A stretch of DNA of 64,000 bases from Bauldia sp963759235 (GCA_963759235.1 CAVWYO010000006.1:620001-684000); one strand, 5' to 3'; counted from the first letter of the stretch, positions 17,269 to 25,541 are shown. Made by a program: numbers and translations. Notes: a model not told the origin generated them from the sequence alone.

Positions 17269-17284
17269 TTTCATAGCAATGGAA
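17269..17284. promoter_or_regulatory. Candidate autoregulatory operator of the IclR gene
   Basis: TTTCAT-AGCA-ATGGAA is an imperfect palindrome (5 of 6 positions pair) centred 51 bases upstream of the regulator start. It is the most symmetrical of the three related sites in the cluster, as expected for a dimeric IclR operator. Confidence 0.45.
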
Positions 17285-17390
17285 TATTGACACCGGATGA
17301 TTCCGTCAAGCTGAGCCTGAAGGGGGCAGGCCGGGGCCATCTCTCCGGTATGGACCGTTACCGATGTGTCCGGGCCGGACACTGGAAATT

Positions 17391-17399
17391 TGGCGCGCC
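17391..17399. repeat. Possible attachment-site copy of the tRNA-Arg 3' end
   Basis: TGGCGCGCC repeats, in the same orientation, the last nine bases of tRNA-Arg (22304-22312). It lies about 95 bases before mobC, where the element would be expected to end. The repeat is short and GC-rich, so chance is not excluded. Confidence 0.4.
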
Positions 17400-17411
17400 T
17401 TGACGGCGCAA

Positions 17412-17489
17412 CTTCGAACGAACTGTTCGAGGTTCTGGCCGACTGGAACACTTACCTGGAACACCGGAGATCGCAAGATTCTCGGGTGT
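17412..17489. other. Candidate origin of transfer (oriT) region upstream of mobC
   Basis: Immediately before mobC are two inverted repeats, CTTCGAAC/GTTCGAGG (17412-17432) and ACACCGGAGA/TCTCGGGTGT (17461-17489, 9 of 10 paired), and two direct copies of TGGAACAC (17444-17451 and 17457-17464). Repeats of this kind next to mobC-relaxase genes are typical of oriT regions. The nick site is not recognisable by eye. Confidence 0.4.
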
Positions 17490-17493
17490 CGCC

Positions 17494-17937
17494 ATGTCCC
17501 TGAGCGGCACGTTCAACCCGAACAGCACCGAAAGAAATCCTACCTCGAATGGCCTGAACCGGCCAGAAAAACGGCCTGCGCCCTTCAGCCTGCGTCTGTC
17601 TACGGCTGAACGCGGACGCCTTCTTGACGAAGCGAGAGGCGCGCCGCTGGGCGGTTACATCAAAGCGAAGCTCTTCGGCGACGAAGCCCCACCGATCCGC
17701 TTGCGGCGGTCCGGGTTGCCCGTCGAAGACCGGGCCGCGTTGGGTAAGGCGCTCGCCCTTCTCGGCCGCTCGCACCTTTCCAGCAACCTCAATCAACTCG
17801 CCCACGCGGTGAACATCGGCATCCTGCCCGTGACACCTGAAACCGAAATCGAATTGCGCGAGGCGCTGGCCGACATTCGGGAGATTCGCGGACTGCTAAT
17901 GGCCGCGCTCGGGCTCAAGCCGGAGGCGCGGGCATGA
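17494..17937 (+). CDS. mobC: MobC-like plasmid mobilisation relaxosome protein
   Basis: 147-aa protein of the MobC/relaxosome accessory type. FSLRLSTAERGRLLDEARG resembles the ribbon-helix-helix DNA-binding start, followed by PLGGYIKAKLFG; the C-terminal half NLNQLAHAVNIGILPVTPETE matches the MobC domain (SNLNQLA motif). It would bind oriT and help the relaxase nick DNA. Its stop overlaps the relaxase start in ATGA, so the two are translationally coupled. No strong Shine-Dalgarno is visible before the ATG. Confidence 0.8.
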   Translation: MSLSGTFNPNSTERNPTSNGLNRPEKRPAPFSLRLSTAERGRLLDEARGAPLGGYIKAKLFGDEAPPIRLRRSGLPVEDRAALGKALALLGRSHLSSNLNQLAHAVNIGILPVTPETEIELREALADIREIRGLLMAALGLKPEARA

Positions 17938-18932
17938 TCCTGAAAGCCTCCCAGCGCGGCAGTGGTCAGGACCTCGCCGTCCACCTGATGCGGGTCGACG
18001 ACAACGAGCACGTCGAACTGCACGAGCTGCGCGGCTTCGCCTCCGACGATCTGAAGGGCGCGTTCAAGGAAGCCGAGGCAATCAGCCGCGGCACGCGCTG
18101 CCGCCAATATCTCTTCTCGCTGAGCCTGAGTCCGCCCGAACGCGAGGCGGTCGGCGTCGATCAATTCGACGAGACGATCGACCGCATCGAAAAACAGCTT
18201 GGCCTTGATGGCCAGCCGCGCGCGATCGTCTTCCATGAAAAGGAAGGCCGCCGCCACGCGCATTGTGTCTGGTCGCGGATCGACGCCAACACAATGACGG
18301 CGCGCCAGCTCTCGTTCTTCAAGATGAAGCTGATGGGGATTTCACGCGATCTCTACCTGGAGAACGGGTGGAAGATGCCCGCGGGCCTTGCCAATGCCGC
18401 CGAGCGCAATCCGACGAATTTCTCGCTGGCGGAATGGCAACAGGCCAAACGCCAGGACATCGATCCGCGCTGGCTGAAGACAACGCTGCAAGGCTGCTGG
18501 TCCTCATCCGATGGGCGCCGCGCCTTTGAGCGCGCGCTCGGCGAACGCGGCTTTTTCCTCGCCAAGGGCGACAAGCGCGGTTTCGTGGTCCTCGATCATC
18601 GTGGCGAGGTCTGGTCGCTGCCGCGCATGCTCGACCTGAAGACCAAGGACGTTCGCGCCCGCCTGGGCGATGGCGCCGACCTTCAGAGCGTCGAGGCGAC
18701 GAAGAAGATCATCGGGCAGCGCATGAGCCCGGCGATCCGTCGCCACATCGAGGAATCGCGTGAGCGGTTTCGGGAGCGCTCCGCCAAGCTCGGCGAATAC
18801 AAGATCGAGATGACGCGGCTTCACCGTCAAGAACGGGTGAAGCTCGAAGCGCACCACAAGGCCGAATGGATCGCTGAAACGAGGACGCGGACCGCTCGGC
18901 TGCCGAGGGTGTCAATCGGCCTCGAATGTTGA
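17934..18932 (+). pseudogene. Relaxase/mobilisation nuclease, truncated by IS21 insertion
   Basis: N-terminal part (about 325 aa) of a MobA/VirD2-type relaxase. The metal-binding histidines appear as VFHEKEGRRHAHCVWSRID (HxH near residues 101-118), and the region around SRGTRCRQYLFSLSLSP carries a Tyr/Ser-rich strand typical of the nuclease fold. The domain after residue 170 (RWLKTTLQGCWSSSDGRRAF) is the accessory domain found in rhizobial relaxases. The reading frame runs into the left end of the IS at 18910 and stops after seven IS-derived residues, so the helicase or C-terminal part is missing. Probably not functional. Confidence 0.8.
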
Positions 18933-18936
18933 CCCC
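18910..18936 (+). repeat. Left terminal inverted repeat of the IS21 element
   Basis: Begins TGTCAATCGG and ends TTGACCCC; pairs with 21344-21370 at 21 of 27 positions. Confidence 0.8.
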
Positions 18937-19025
18937 GGATCGGCGCCCAATTTTGACCCCGCGGTAGCAGCCGCGAGTAAGCGCGCCATCAGGAGCGCCG
19001 TAGCGAGCGAGCGGCTGCGGATAGA

Positions 19026-19757
19026 TCAGGCGCGGTTCTTGAAGCGCCAGCTTTCGTTGCCGGTTTCGACGATATCGCAATGATGAGTGAGGCGATCGAG
19101 GAGCGCGGTCGTCATCTTGGCGTCACCGAAGACGCTGGGCCATTCGCCGAAGGCGAGGTTGGTGGTGACGATGACGGAGGACTGCTCGTAGAGCCGGCTG
19201 ATCAGGTGGAAGAGGAGCTGGCCGCCGGACTGGGCAAACGGCAGATAGCCGAGCTCATCGAGGATGAGGAAGTTCTTTCGGGACAGGTAGTCCGCCATGC
19301 GTCCTTGCCTACCGGCCCGCCCCTCGGCCTCGAGCTTGTTGACGAGATCGACGACATTGAAGAAGCGACCGCGGGCACCGTCGCGGATGCAGGCGCGGGC
19401 AATGGCGATGGCGAGGTGGGTCTTTCCGGTGCCGGTGCCGCCGACGAGGACGACGTTGCGCTGGTGGGCAAGGAACTCGCCGCCGGCGAGGTCGCGGACC
19501 AGGGTCTCGTTGATTGGGGTACCGTCGAAGACGAAGTCGTCGAGGTCCTTGGCCAGCGGCAGCTTGGCGGTGGTGATCTGGTACTTGATCGAGCGGGCCT
19601 GCTTCTCGGCGATCTCGGCGGTGAGCAAGTCACCGACGATGCGCTGGGGCTCGTGCTGGCGCTTGACGGCGACGGCGATGATCTCGTCGAAGGCGCTCTT
19701 CATGCCGTAGAGCTTGAGTTCACCCATGGCGGTCAGGATCTCGGAACGCTCCATCAC
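19026..19757 (-). CDS. istB: IS21-family helper ATPase IstB
   Basis: 243-aa DnaC-like AAA+ ATPase that promotes strand transfer by IstA and target immunity. It has Walker A GGTGTGKTHLAIAI, Walker B NFLILDELGYLPF and the IstB N-terminal region LKLYGMKSAFDEI. The start overlaps the istA stop (ATGA). Length and sequence are normal for the family, so the protein is likely intact. Confidence 0.95.
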   Translation of the reverse strand: MMERSEILTAMGELKLYGMKSAFDEIIAVAVKRQHEPQRIVGDLLTAEIAEKQARSIKYQITTAKLPLAKDLDDFVFDGTPINETLVRDLAGGEFLAHQRNVVLVGGTGTGKTHLAIAIARACIRDGARGRFFNVVDLVNKLEAEGRAGRQGRMADYLSRKNFLILDELGYLPFAQSGGQLLFHLISRLYEQSSVIVTTNLAFGEWPSVFGDAKMTTALLDRLTHHCDIVETGNESWRFKNRA

Positions 19758-21253
19758 TCGGCCCTCCTCAGCCTGTCGTAACGGGCGCAGTCGGCATCGG
19801 GCTCGTGCCTGAGCCGCAGCGCCTCCGGGGTCATGACCGTGATCGGGGTGACCGGCTCGCGTTGCCGGGCGAGGATGTTGAGGATGACGTCAGCGGAGTA
19901 GACACTCTCGCGCAGCGCCTCAGTGCAGGCGGCTTCGACCGCGGGCAAGCCGTCGGTCAGAACCGCGCTGAGGATCTTGACCATTTGGCGGTCACCATCT
20001 GCGGAGCCGGCGAGTTTGCGCCGCACGCGTTCCATCGCCGACGGCAGCAGCCAATCCTTGAAGGGAGCGCCGTTCCTCAGGGCCCCGGGCTTGCGGGCCA
20101 AAACCGGTACATAGTGCCAGGGGTCGTAGACGGTCTGGTCCCGGCCAAACGATCGGGCATGCTCGCCGACCAGCCTCCCTTCCTGGCGCAGCTCGATGCG
20201 ATCGGCATAGGCGCGGATCTCGACTGGGCGGCCGACGGCACTGGCGGTGACCGAGTAGCGGTTGTTGTCGAAGCGCACCAGGCAGGTCTTGGACACCGAC
20301 GCCGGCACCGCGTGGAAGCCGTCGAAGCGACCGGCATAAGGAACCAGGCTCGGCCGTTCCTCTTCGAACACCTCGAAGACGGTGCGGTCTTTGAACTCCG
20401 GATGGCGATGCGCCTTGGCGTAGCCGATGCAGCGATCGAGGAGCCAGGCGTTTAGCTCATCGTGGCTCTTCACCCGAAGGCGAGGCGTGAAGAAGCGCTC
20501 ACGGATATTGCCGACCTGGTTCTCGACCTGCCCCTTCTCCCAGCCCGATGCCGGCGTGCAGGCGACCGGGTCGACCAGATAATGCCCGCACATCTGCAGG
20601 AAGCGGCGGTTATAGGCGCGCTCCTTGCCGACGAAGATCGTCTCCACGGCCGTCTTCATGTTGTCGTAGATGCCGCGGGTGCAGGTGCCCTTGAAGAAGG
20701 CGAAGGCCCGGTCATGGGCGTCGAACACCATCTCCTGGGTCTCGCGCGGATAGGCACGCACGAACGGCATCCGGCTGTGGCAGAGCCGGACATGAGCCAC
20801 CTTCACGATCACCGTCGTCCCGTTGATCAGGACGACCTCATGGCTCCAGTCGAACTGGTAGGCCTCGCCGGGGGCGAAGCTCAGCGGGACGTAGGCATCG
20901 GCTGTCGATGCCGAGTGCTCCCGTTCCCAGCTCCGCGCATAGCGCCGCACTGCGTCATAGCCACCTTCGTAGCCGAGACCGCGCAACTCCTCGAACATCC
21001 GGATCAGCGTCAGACGCTCGCGCGCTGGCTTCGCCTGGTTGCCGAGCAGAAGCCGATCGAGAACATCCTTCCACCGCCCGAGCTTCGGCCGAGGCTGGAC
21101 TTCTCGCTCGTAGGTGAATGCCGTCGCCCCAGAACGCAGCACCTTGCGCACCGTGTTCCGAGAAACGTGCAGTTCGCGGACGATCTCCTTGATCGTCTTG
21201 CCCCGCACAAAGAACTCGCGCCGGATCCGCGCAATCGTGTCCACGCCCTTCAT
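19754..21253 (-). CDS. istA: IS21-family transposase IstA
   Basis: About 499 aa DDE transposase. The N-terminal HTH reads GKTIKEIVRELHVSRNTVRK, and the catalytic core includes AYQFDWSHEVV (first Asp) and the conserved GWEKGQVENQVGNIRERFF (catalytic Glu). The ATG at 21253 (MKGVDTIARIRREFF) is preceded by GGTTGGGGG; the frame is open to 21304 but starts within the terminal repeat zone. No internal stop or frameshift seen, so the IS may still be active. Confidence 0.95.
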   Translation of the reverse strand: MKGVDTIARIRREFFVRGKTIKEIVRELHVSRNTVRKVLRSGATAFTYEREVQPRPKLGRWKDVLDRLLLGNQAKPARERLTLIRMFEELRGLGYEGGYDAVRRYARSWEREHSASTADAYVPLSFAPGEAYQFDWSHEVVLINGTTVIVKVAHVRLCHSRMPFVRAYPRETQEMVFDAHDRAFAFFKGTCTRGIYDNMKTAVETIFVGKERAYNRRFLQMCGHYLVDPVACTPASGWEKGQVENQVGNIRERFFTPRLRVKSHDELNAWLLDRCIGYAKAHRHPEFKDRTVFEVFEEERPSLVPYAGRFDGFHAVPASVSKTCLVRFDNNRYSVTASAVGRPVEIRAYADRIELRQEGRLVGEHARSFGRDQTVYDPWHYVPVLARKPGALRNGAPFKDWLLPSAMERVRRKLAGSADGDRQMVKILSAVLTDGLPAVEAACTEALRESVYSADVILNILARQREPVTPITVMTPEALRLRHEPDADCARYDRLRRAE

Positions 21254-21343
21254 CCCCCAACCACCCATCCCGGTTCCTGGATGGGCAGTCTGCTCGCAAC
21301 ACAAACAGGGGGGTCAATTTTGGACGCCGATCCCCCGCCTCAG

Positions 21344-21370
21344 GGGGTCAAAATTGCACGCCGAGTTACA
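21344..21370 (-). repeat. Right terminal inverted repeat of the IS21 element
   Basis: Read on the minus strand it begins TGTAACTCGG and ends TTGACCCC, complementing the left end at 18910-18936. Confidence 0.8.
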
Positions 21371-22398
21371 CGCAGGCCGATGTGATGCGCTTCCTGCAGG
21401 GGCATCCACTGTTTCCGAAGAGTCCGAATGGCCGCGTTTGCAATGAGCGCGTCGCGATCCTTCTCAAGAATCCGGTCTACGCGGGATATGTCGAGGCGCC
21501 GAGCTGGGGCATCTCATTGCGCAAGGGACAACATGAGGGGCTTATCAGCCTTCAGACGCATCAGCGCATCAAGGAACGGATCGAAGGGATCGACCGCGCG
21601 CCCCGCCGCAAGAATCTGAACGTCGATTTCCCGCTGCGCGGCTTCGTGCTGTGCGCGGACTGCGGGACACCGCTCACGGCGTGCTGGTCGACGGGCAGCC
21701 ACAGCAAGCACCCCTACTATCTTTGCCGAAAGCGCGGCTGCACGAGCTACGGCAAGTCCATCCGGCGCGACGTGATCGAAGGCGAGTTTGAAGATCTCTT
21801 GCAAACCGTGCAGCCGACGGCGCGCCTGTTCAAGGTCGCTCGTGCGATGTTTACCGACTTGTGGAACCTTCGCCTGACGCACGCGCAAACCGAACTCGAT
21901 GCATTCAAGGCCGAACTCCAGAAGATCGACCGCGAAATCGCGCGACTGCTGGAGCGCATTGTCGATGCGGACGTGCCGAGTGTGATTGCTGCATACGAAA
22001 AGCGCGTCGCCAGGCTCGAAGAAGACAAACTCGTGCTTAAGGAACGGCTGGCAAAGGGTGGCCGTCCGGCAAGCACCTTCGACCAGACAGTTAGAACGGC
22101 GCTTGAGTTTCTCGGGAACCCCTGGAATCTCTGGGCTTCCGGGCGACTTGAGGATCGTCGTTCTGTGCTGAAATTGACGTTCTCTGATCGTCTGCGCTAT
22201 TCGCGCGGCGAAGGATTTAGAACGGCAAATCTGTCGCTACCTTTTCAGGTTTTGCGCGGCTTTGCGGGTGCCTCCGGTGGCATTTCAGGTGGTGACGACA
22301 GGATGGCGCGCCCGAGAGGATTCGAACCCCTGACCCCCAAATTCGTAGTCTGGTGCTCTATCCAGCTGAGCTACGGGCGCAAAGCCGCGGGCCGGTGA
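21371..22398 (+). pseudogene. Large serine recombinase, C-terminal fragment
   Basis: The frame, directly at the IS border, opens with ADVMRFLQGHPLFPKSPNGR and NPVYAGYVEAPSWGISLRKG, the recombinase domain of large serine integrases. It continues with the zinc ribbon (FVLCADCGTPLTACWS ... YYLCRKRGC, four Cys), then the coiled-coil region (ELQKIDREIARLLERI). The N-terminal catalytic domain with the active Ser is missing, removed with the relaxase end by the event that left the IS here. The frame reads on through the antisense of tRNA-Arg (PRGFEPLTPKFVV) to a stop at 22398; the last 30 residues are therefore probably not ancestral. Confidence 0.85.
22304..22380 (-). tRNA. tRNA-Arg (anticodon ACG)
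   Basis: 77 bases including encoded CCA. Acceptor stem GCGCCCG/CGGGCGC, D-loop TAGCTCAGCTGGATAGAGC, anticodon stem CCAGA/TTTGG with loop CTACGAA (ACG), and T-arm GGGGTTCGAATCCTC all fold canonically. ACG anticodons are read as ICG after deamination by TadA and decode CGU/C/A. The 3' end abuts the decayed mobile element, a usual integration target. Confidence 0.95.
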
Positions 22399-22477
22399 CC
22401 GGCCGGCTGCGGCGGCCATAGCTAATCAAGGACCGGTTCGAATGCAAGCGTCGCCGACGGCCGGAGACAGTTCGCGG

Positions 22478-23959
22478 TCAGCCTTTGCCGGATCGACCGT
22501 TCGGGCCGCGGCGGTCGGGAATGACGATATCGAAGCGGGCACCCGGCCCCGCTTTGTTGACCAGCGAGACCGAGCCGCCATGGGCGCGGGCCAGCTCGGC
22601 GGCGATGGCAAGCCCGAGGCCGGTGCCGCCGGGAGTGACACCGCTTTGGAAGGCCTGGAACAAATGGGCGCGCGCCTGCTGGGGCACGCCGGGGCCGGTG
22701 TCGTCGACACTGATGGTGACGCTGCCGTTGCTGCGTTCGGCCCATATGGTCAGCCGTCGCACCAGCGCCGGGCTCGGGTCGCTGTCGAGCGCCTGCATGG
22801 CGTTGCGGCCGAGATTGACCAGGATGCGCAGCAACTGGTCCGGGTCGGCGTCGACCTCCAGTCCCTTCGGCACCTTGTTCTCGAAGGTGATGGTGCCATG
22901 ACCGACGAGGCCGAGCACGTCGGCGAGATCGTCGATCAGCCGGTCGAGCGCCACCAGCCGCCGGGCCGGCGGCGCTTCGCGGGCGCGGCCGTAGGCAAGC
23001 GTCGTCTGGCAATAGGCGATGGCGCGGTCGAGCGCGCCGATCAGTTTCGGCGCGAAACGCTGGACGGTCGGGTCGGGGAGGCTGCCGAGGCGGTCGGAGA
23101 AGAGCTGGGCCGAGGCGAGCATGTTGCGGAGGTCATGGTTGATCTTCGACACCGCCAGGCCGAGGTCGGCGAGATGCCGCTGCTCGCGGAGCGTCGTCTG
23201 CAACTCCCCCTGCATGCGGGCGAGGTGGTCCTCGGCGACACCGATCTCGTCGCCACGGCCGCTCGGCGTGATCGTGCGCGACGGGTTGTCCGGCGCCTCG
23301 GAGAACGACACCATGTTCTGCGACAGACGGCGCATCGGCCGCACGAACATCCGGTCGACGCTGAGAAACAGGAAGCACGAAAGAATGACCGAGATCAGCG
23401 CGGCGAGCCATAGAAGGTTGGCCGAATAGTGGAGCATCGCCGCCCGCAACGGCGCGTCGGCGATGACCAATTCAACGCTTGTGCCGTTGTGCGAATTGCC
23501 GATCACTCTCAGCGTGCGCTCCGCCGGCTCGAGCAGCGTGCCGAACGCATCGACGATGTCGGAAACCGGTTCCATGGTTCTCAGGTCGACGGTGCGGTCG
23601 ACCTCGGGGGGCATTTCCACCGTGGCGATCAGCCGGCTGACCGAGCCGGTGCGAATGGCGATGGCGGTCGCGCCCACCGCCTGGAGCAACTGGTCCTGGA
23701 TGTCGCGGGGGAGGTCAACCGTATCCGAGGCGGCGAGGACGACACTGGCGGTATCGGCCATCGCCAGCCGGTCGGAGAGCCAGGTGGTGCGGAAATTGGC
23801 GATCGCCGGAATGTAGATCAGGATGGCGCTGACCATGAGGAACAAGAGCGTCAGGATCAGGAGCTTCCACGAGAGGCCAAGCCGGTGCCGGATGGGCCGG
23901 GGCGCGGCAGGCGCCCGCGCCTCGACCTCGGCCTGCGTATCCAGCGGGCGGTCATCCAT
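22478..23959 (-). CDS. Membrane sensor histidine kinase
   Basis: About 493 aa. Two membrane segments (LLILTLLFLMVSAILIYIPA near residue 35, NLLWLAALISVILSCFLFL near residue 205) enclose a periplasmic sensor of about 150 aa. A HAMP-like region follows, then the phosphoacceptor AVSKINHDLRNMLASAQ, N box NLGRNAMQAL, DTGPGVP and GTGLGLAIA ATP-binding boxes. The ATG at 23959 is 5 bases after the stop of the flavoprotein gene, so the two form one transcript. No response-regulator gene is adjacent, making it an orphan kinase; the signal may be redox-related given its partner. Confidence 0.9.
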   Translation of the reverse strand: MDDRPLDTQAEVEARAPAAPRPIRHRLGLSWKLLILTLLFLMVSAILIYIPAIANFRTTWLSDRLAMADTASVVLAASDTVDLPRDIQDQLLQAVGATAIAIRTGSVSRLIATVEMPPEVDRTVDLRTMEPVSDIVDAFGTLLEPAERTLRVIGNSHNGTSVELVIADAPLRAAMLHYSANLLWLAALISVILSCFLFLSVDRMFVRPMRRLSQNMVSFSEAPDNPSRTITPSGRGDEIGVAEDHLARMQGELQTTLREQRHLADLGLAVSKINHDLRNMLASAQLFSDRLGSLPDPTVQRFAPKLIGALDRAIAYCQTTLAYGRAREAPPARRLVALDRLIDDLADVLGLVGHGTITFENKVPKGLEVDADPDQLLRILVNLGRNAMQALDSDPSPALVRRLTIWAERSNGSVTISVDDTGPGVPQQARAHLFQAFQSGVTPGGTGLGLAIAAELARAHGGSVSLVNKAGPGARFDIVIPDRRGPNGRSGKG

Positions 23960-23964
23960 GCCAA

Positions 23965-25392
23965 TCAGCCGAATTTCCTCAGGAATTCGATGATGCGCCG
24001 CTGCCAAAGCGGCGTCAAACCAGGCCCCTCGAAGCTTGCCGCGACGCGCCGCGAGATGTCCGCCCGGCTGGGATAGGCCGGCACCAAGGAAGCGATGGCC
24101 GATATTGCCATCCGCCTGGCGATCGCCATCGACCACAAAGCGATGATCTCGCCGGCGTCGCGCCCCACCACCGCCGCGCCGAGGATCTCTCCCTTCCTGG
24201 TGGTGATTACCTTGATCATCCCGGCCGTCGCGCGGTCCGCCTGGGCCATGTCGTTTTCGCTGAAGGGTAAACGCAGCACCCGAACGGCCTTATGCCTGGC
24301 GCGGGCAGCCGCCTCGGTGAGCCCGACGGTGGCGAGCGCCGGGTCGGTGAAGGCGATCAGCGGCACGGCCGCCTCGTCGTCCCGAACCGGCAGTCGGTAG
24401 AGCGCCGATTTCAGCACCAGTCCGGCCTGATGCTCGGCGCGGTTGACGGCCGTCGGCCCGGCGATCACGTCACCGATCGCATAGACCCGTCGGTTGGTCG
24501 TCCTCAGGCGGCGATCGACCTGTATTCCCGCCGCGTCGTAGCGGATGCCTGCTTCATCGAGTCCAAGGCCGCCGGTGTTCGGCGCGCTGCCGGCGGCGAC
24601 CAGAAGATGGGTGCCGTCGACCGTGAACTCTTCCCCGTCGTCACCCTCCTTCAGGGTCACCCGCGTGCCTCCCCGGCGCCGGGCGAAGCCGACGATCTGC
24701 GCGTTGTCTCGGATGCGAATCCCCTCGGCCCGGAGCCGGTCGAGGACCAGGGCACCGAGCTCGGGATCGTCGTCGGCAAGCGCCGGCTGTTCGTCGATGA
24801 CGGTGGTGTCGATGCCGAGGCGATTATAGGCCTGCGCCAGCTCCAGTCCGCGCCGTCCCGCCCCGAGCACGATCAGATGGTTCATCCGGCGCGCGCTGTC
24901 GAACGCCGCGTCGAGCGTCATGAAATCAACGTCGGCGAGCCCGGGCAGGTCGGGCGCCGTCGGCGTCGCGCCGGTCGCCACGACGAATCGCCTGGCCCGA
25001 ACCATGGTGTCGCCCGCCGCGATCGTGCGCCGGTCGGTGAAACGGGCTTCCGCCTTGAGGACCGTGACTCCGAGCGCCGTCAGCCGCTCCGCCGAGACAT
25101 TGGCTGCCACCGAATCCATGACCGAACGGACGTGCTCAAAGACCTTGGCGAGATTGACCTGCAGCGGGGCGCCGGTCAGGCCCATTGCCGGCCCGCTTCT
25201 CAGTGTCTCGTAGTGGCTTGCCGCGGCCACCAGCGCCTTGGACGGGACCGCCATGGCGAGGTTGGCGCCACCCATCTCGCCCTTTTCGATCAACACGACC
25301 GGCAGGTTGGCATTGGCGGCGGCGACCGCGACCGCGATGCCGCCGGGACCGCCGCCGATGACGCAGATATCGGGTTTGAGTTCCTCGGCCAT
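23965..25392 (-). CDS. Pyridine nucleotide-disulfide oxidoreductase homologue lacking redox cysteines
   Basis: 475-aa flavoprotein of the dihydrolipoamide dehydrogenase/glutathione reductase class: FAD loop ICVIGGGPGGIAVAVAAA, NAD loop LIVLGAGRRGLELAQ, second FAD site AIGDVIAGPTAVNRAEHQAG and the C-terminal dimerisation domain. Where relatives carry a CxxxxC disulfide (GGxCLNxGCxPSKAL), this protein has EMGGANLAMAVPSKAL: one residue shorter and without either Cys, confirmed in the DNA at about 25230-25275. The C-terminal His-Glu pair is also absent (VPAYPSRADI). It cannot act as a dithiol reductase; another flavin reaction or a sensory role is possible. Co-transcribed with the kinase downstream. 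Confidence 0.88.
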   Translation of the reverse strand: MAEELKPDICVIGGGPGGIAVAVAAANANLPVVLIEKGEMGGANLAMAVPSKALVAAASHYETLRSGPAMGLTGAPLQVNLAKVFEHVRSVMDSVAANVSAERLTALGVTVLKAEARFTDRRTIAAGDTMVRARRFVVATGATPTAPDLPGLADVDFMTLDAAFDSARRMNHLIVLGAGRRGLELAQAYNRLGIDTTVIDEQPALADDDPELGALVLDRLRAEGIRIRDNAQIVGFARRRGGTRVTLKEGDDGEEFTVDGTHLLVAAGSAPNTGGLGLDEAGIRYDAAGIQVDRRLRTTNRRVYAIGDVIAGPTAVNRAEHQAGLVLKSALYRLPVRDDEAAVPLIAFTDPALATVGLTEAAARARHKAVRVLRLPFSENDMAQADRATAGMIKVITTRKGEILGAAVVGRDAGEIIALWSMAIARRMAISAIASLVPAYPSRADISRRVAASFEGPGLTPLWQRRIIEFLRKFG

Positions 25393-25541
25393 CGCCGCTT
25401 GTTTAGCGGCGCGCGAAGGGGATTGGTAGATGGCGCGGTGTTTTCAGTGCAAGTCAGGAAAGATGTGGATGGCCGGGACTTCGCCCGACCACGACGTTGG
25501 TGCGGTGTCCGGAAGGGCGACAGGCGGACGCTCGACCGCGG

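Larger units (their letters stand above)
18910..21370 (-). mobile_element. IS21-family insertion sequence
   Basis: 2461-bp element with istA and istB on the minus strand. The ends are inverted repeats of about 27 bases with 21 matches: left TGTCAATCGGCCTCGAATGT (18910 onward) and right, read on the minus strand, TGTAACTCGGCGTGCAATTT, both running into TTGACCCC. Further GACCCC-rich repeats lie just inside each end, as in other IS21 members. No matching 4-8 bp target duplication is seen at the two borders. Confidence 0.92.
17391..22312. mobile_element. Remnant of a mobilisable integrated element at tRNA-Arg
   Basis: About 4.9 kb lying between two direct copies of TGGCGCGCC, one of which is the 3' end of tRNA-Arg. 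It contains mobC, a truncated relaxase, an IS21-family insertion and a truncated large serine recombinase. Gene content marks it as an integrated element that was moved by conjugative help; loss of the relaxase C-terminus and recombinase N-terminus makes it immobile now. The exact left boundary is inferred only from the 9-bp repeat. Confidence 0.6.

Noticed and set aside
18902..21378. Target site duplication around the IS21 element
   Set aside because: The bases before 18910 (GCCGAGGG) and after 21370 (CGCAGGCC) do not match in a 4-8 bp direct repeat.
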